Shown piece after piece: positions 6,097-6,105 of a stretch of 6,105 bases of DNA. Each line of letters begins with the position of its first letter. Position 1 is the stretch's first letter. The position numbers and the translations under genes are program-made. The stretch spans positions 1 to 6,105 of the forward strand of contig JAJFFA010000791.1 of NCBI GenBank assembly GCA_021776885.1. The letters are read 5' to 3'. The notes beneath the pieces were generated by a model. It made no database searches. It was not told where the DNA came from and worked only from the letters and a program-made list of their open reading frames with translations. The DNA comes from Planctomycetota bacterium. GTDB taxonomy: Bacteria > Planctomycetota > UBA1135 > GCA-002686595.

Positions 6097-6105
6097 GGGA
6101 TTCGG

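Noticed and set aside
1..6105. Mobile elements, CRISPR arrays, tRNA or rRNA genes, or a defence island
   Set aside because: No transposase or integrase motifs, no regularly spaced repeats, no recognisable RNA gene, and non-coding space is limited to small gaps.

Overview
The window is very GC-rich (well above 65% by eye) and almost fully coding. It holds five genes in three blocks and no RNA genes, mobile elements or CRISPR. The gene types suggest Planctomycetota or a similar environmental, probably aquatic, lineage: an exported formylglycine-type sulfatase, an exported HEAT-repeat protein with a Trp-rich tail, and a lipoprotein M1 aminopeptidase carrying HEAT-like repeats. This placement is inferred from gene content and composition; there is no phylogenetic marker in the window.

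Layout: (1) 49-894, minus: secreted HEAT-repeat protein whose mature N-terminus carries a Cys/His cluster. (2) 895-973: a 79-bp divergent intergenic region with weak promoter-like sequences in both directions. (3) 974-2488, plus: exported arylsulfatase-type sulfatase. It is followed after 2 bp by 2491-3258, plus, a two-helix membrane protein of the DUF218/YdcF/ElyC family with a TTG start. (4) A 7-bp gap separates these from two convergent genes read on the minus strand: an M1-family aminopeptidase lipoprotein (3898-6096), then an AlkA-type DNA glycosylase (3266-3901). The glycosylase start codon overlaps the aminopeptidase stop codon (GTGA).

Functionally, the sulfatase, the HEAT protein and the aminopeptidase all appear to work outside the cytoplasm, on sulfated substrates and on peptides. 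The DUF218 protein is probably an envelope protein. The glycosylase is a cytoplasmic repair enzyme that seems to be translationally coupled to the peptidase with no obvious biochemical link. I see no defence system, biosynthetic cluster or clearly new multi-gene system. The points most worth a second look are the CX2CX5CX2H cluster in the first gene, the M1-HEAT architecture, and a histidine-to-glycine change in the sulfatase active-site region.
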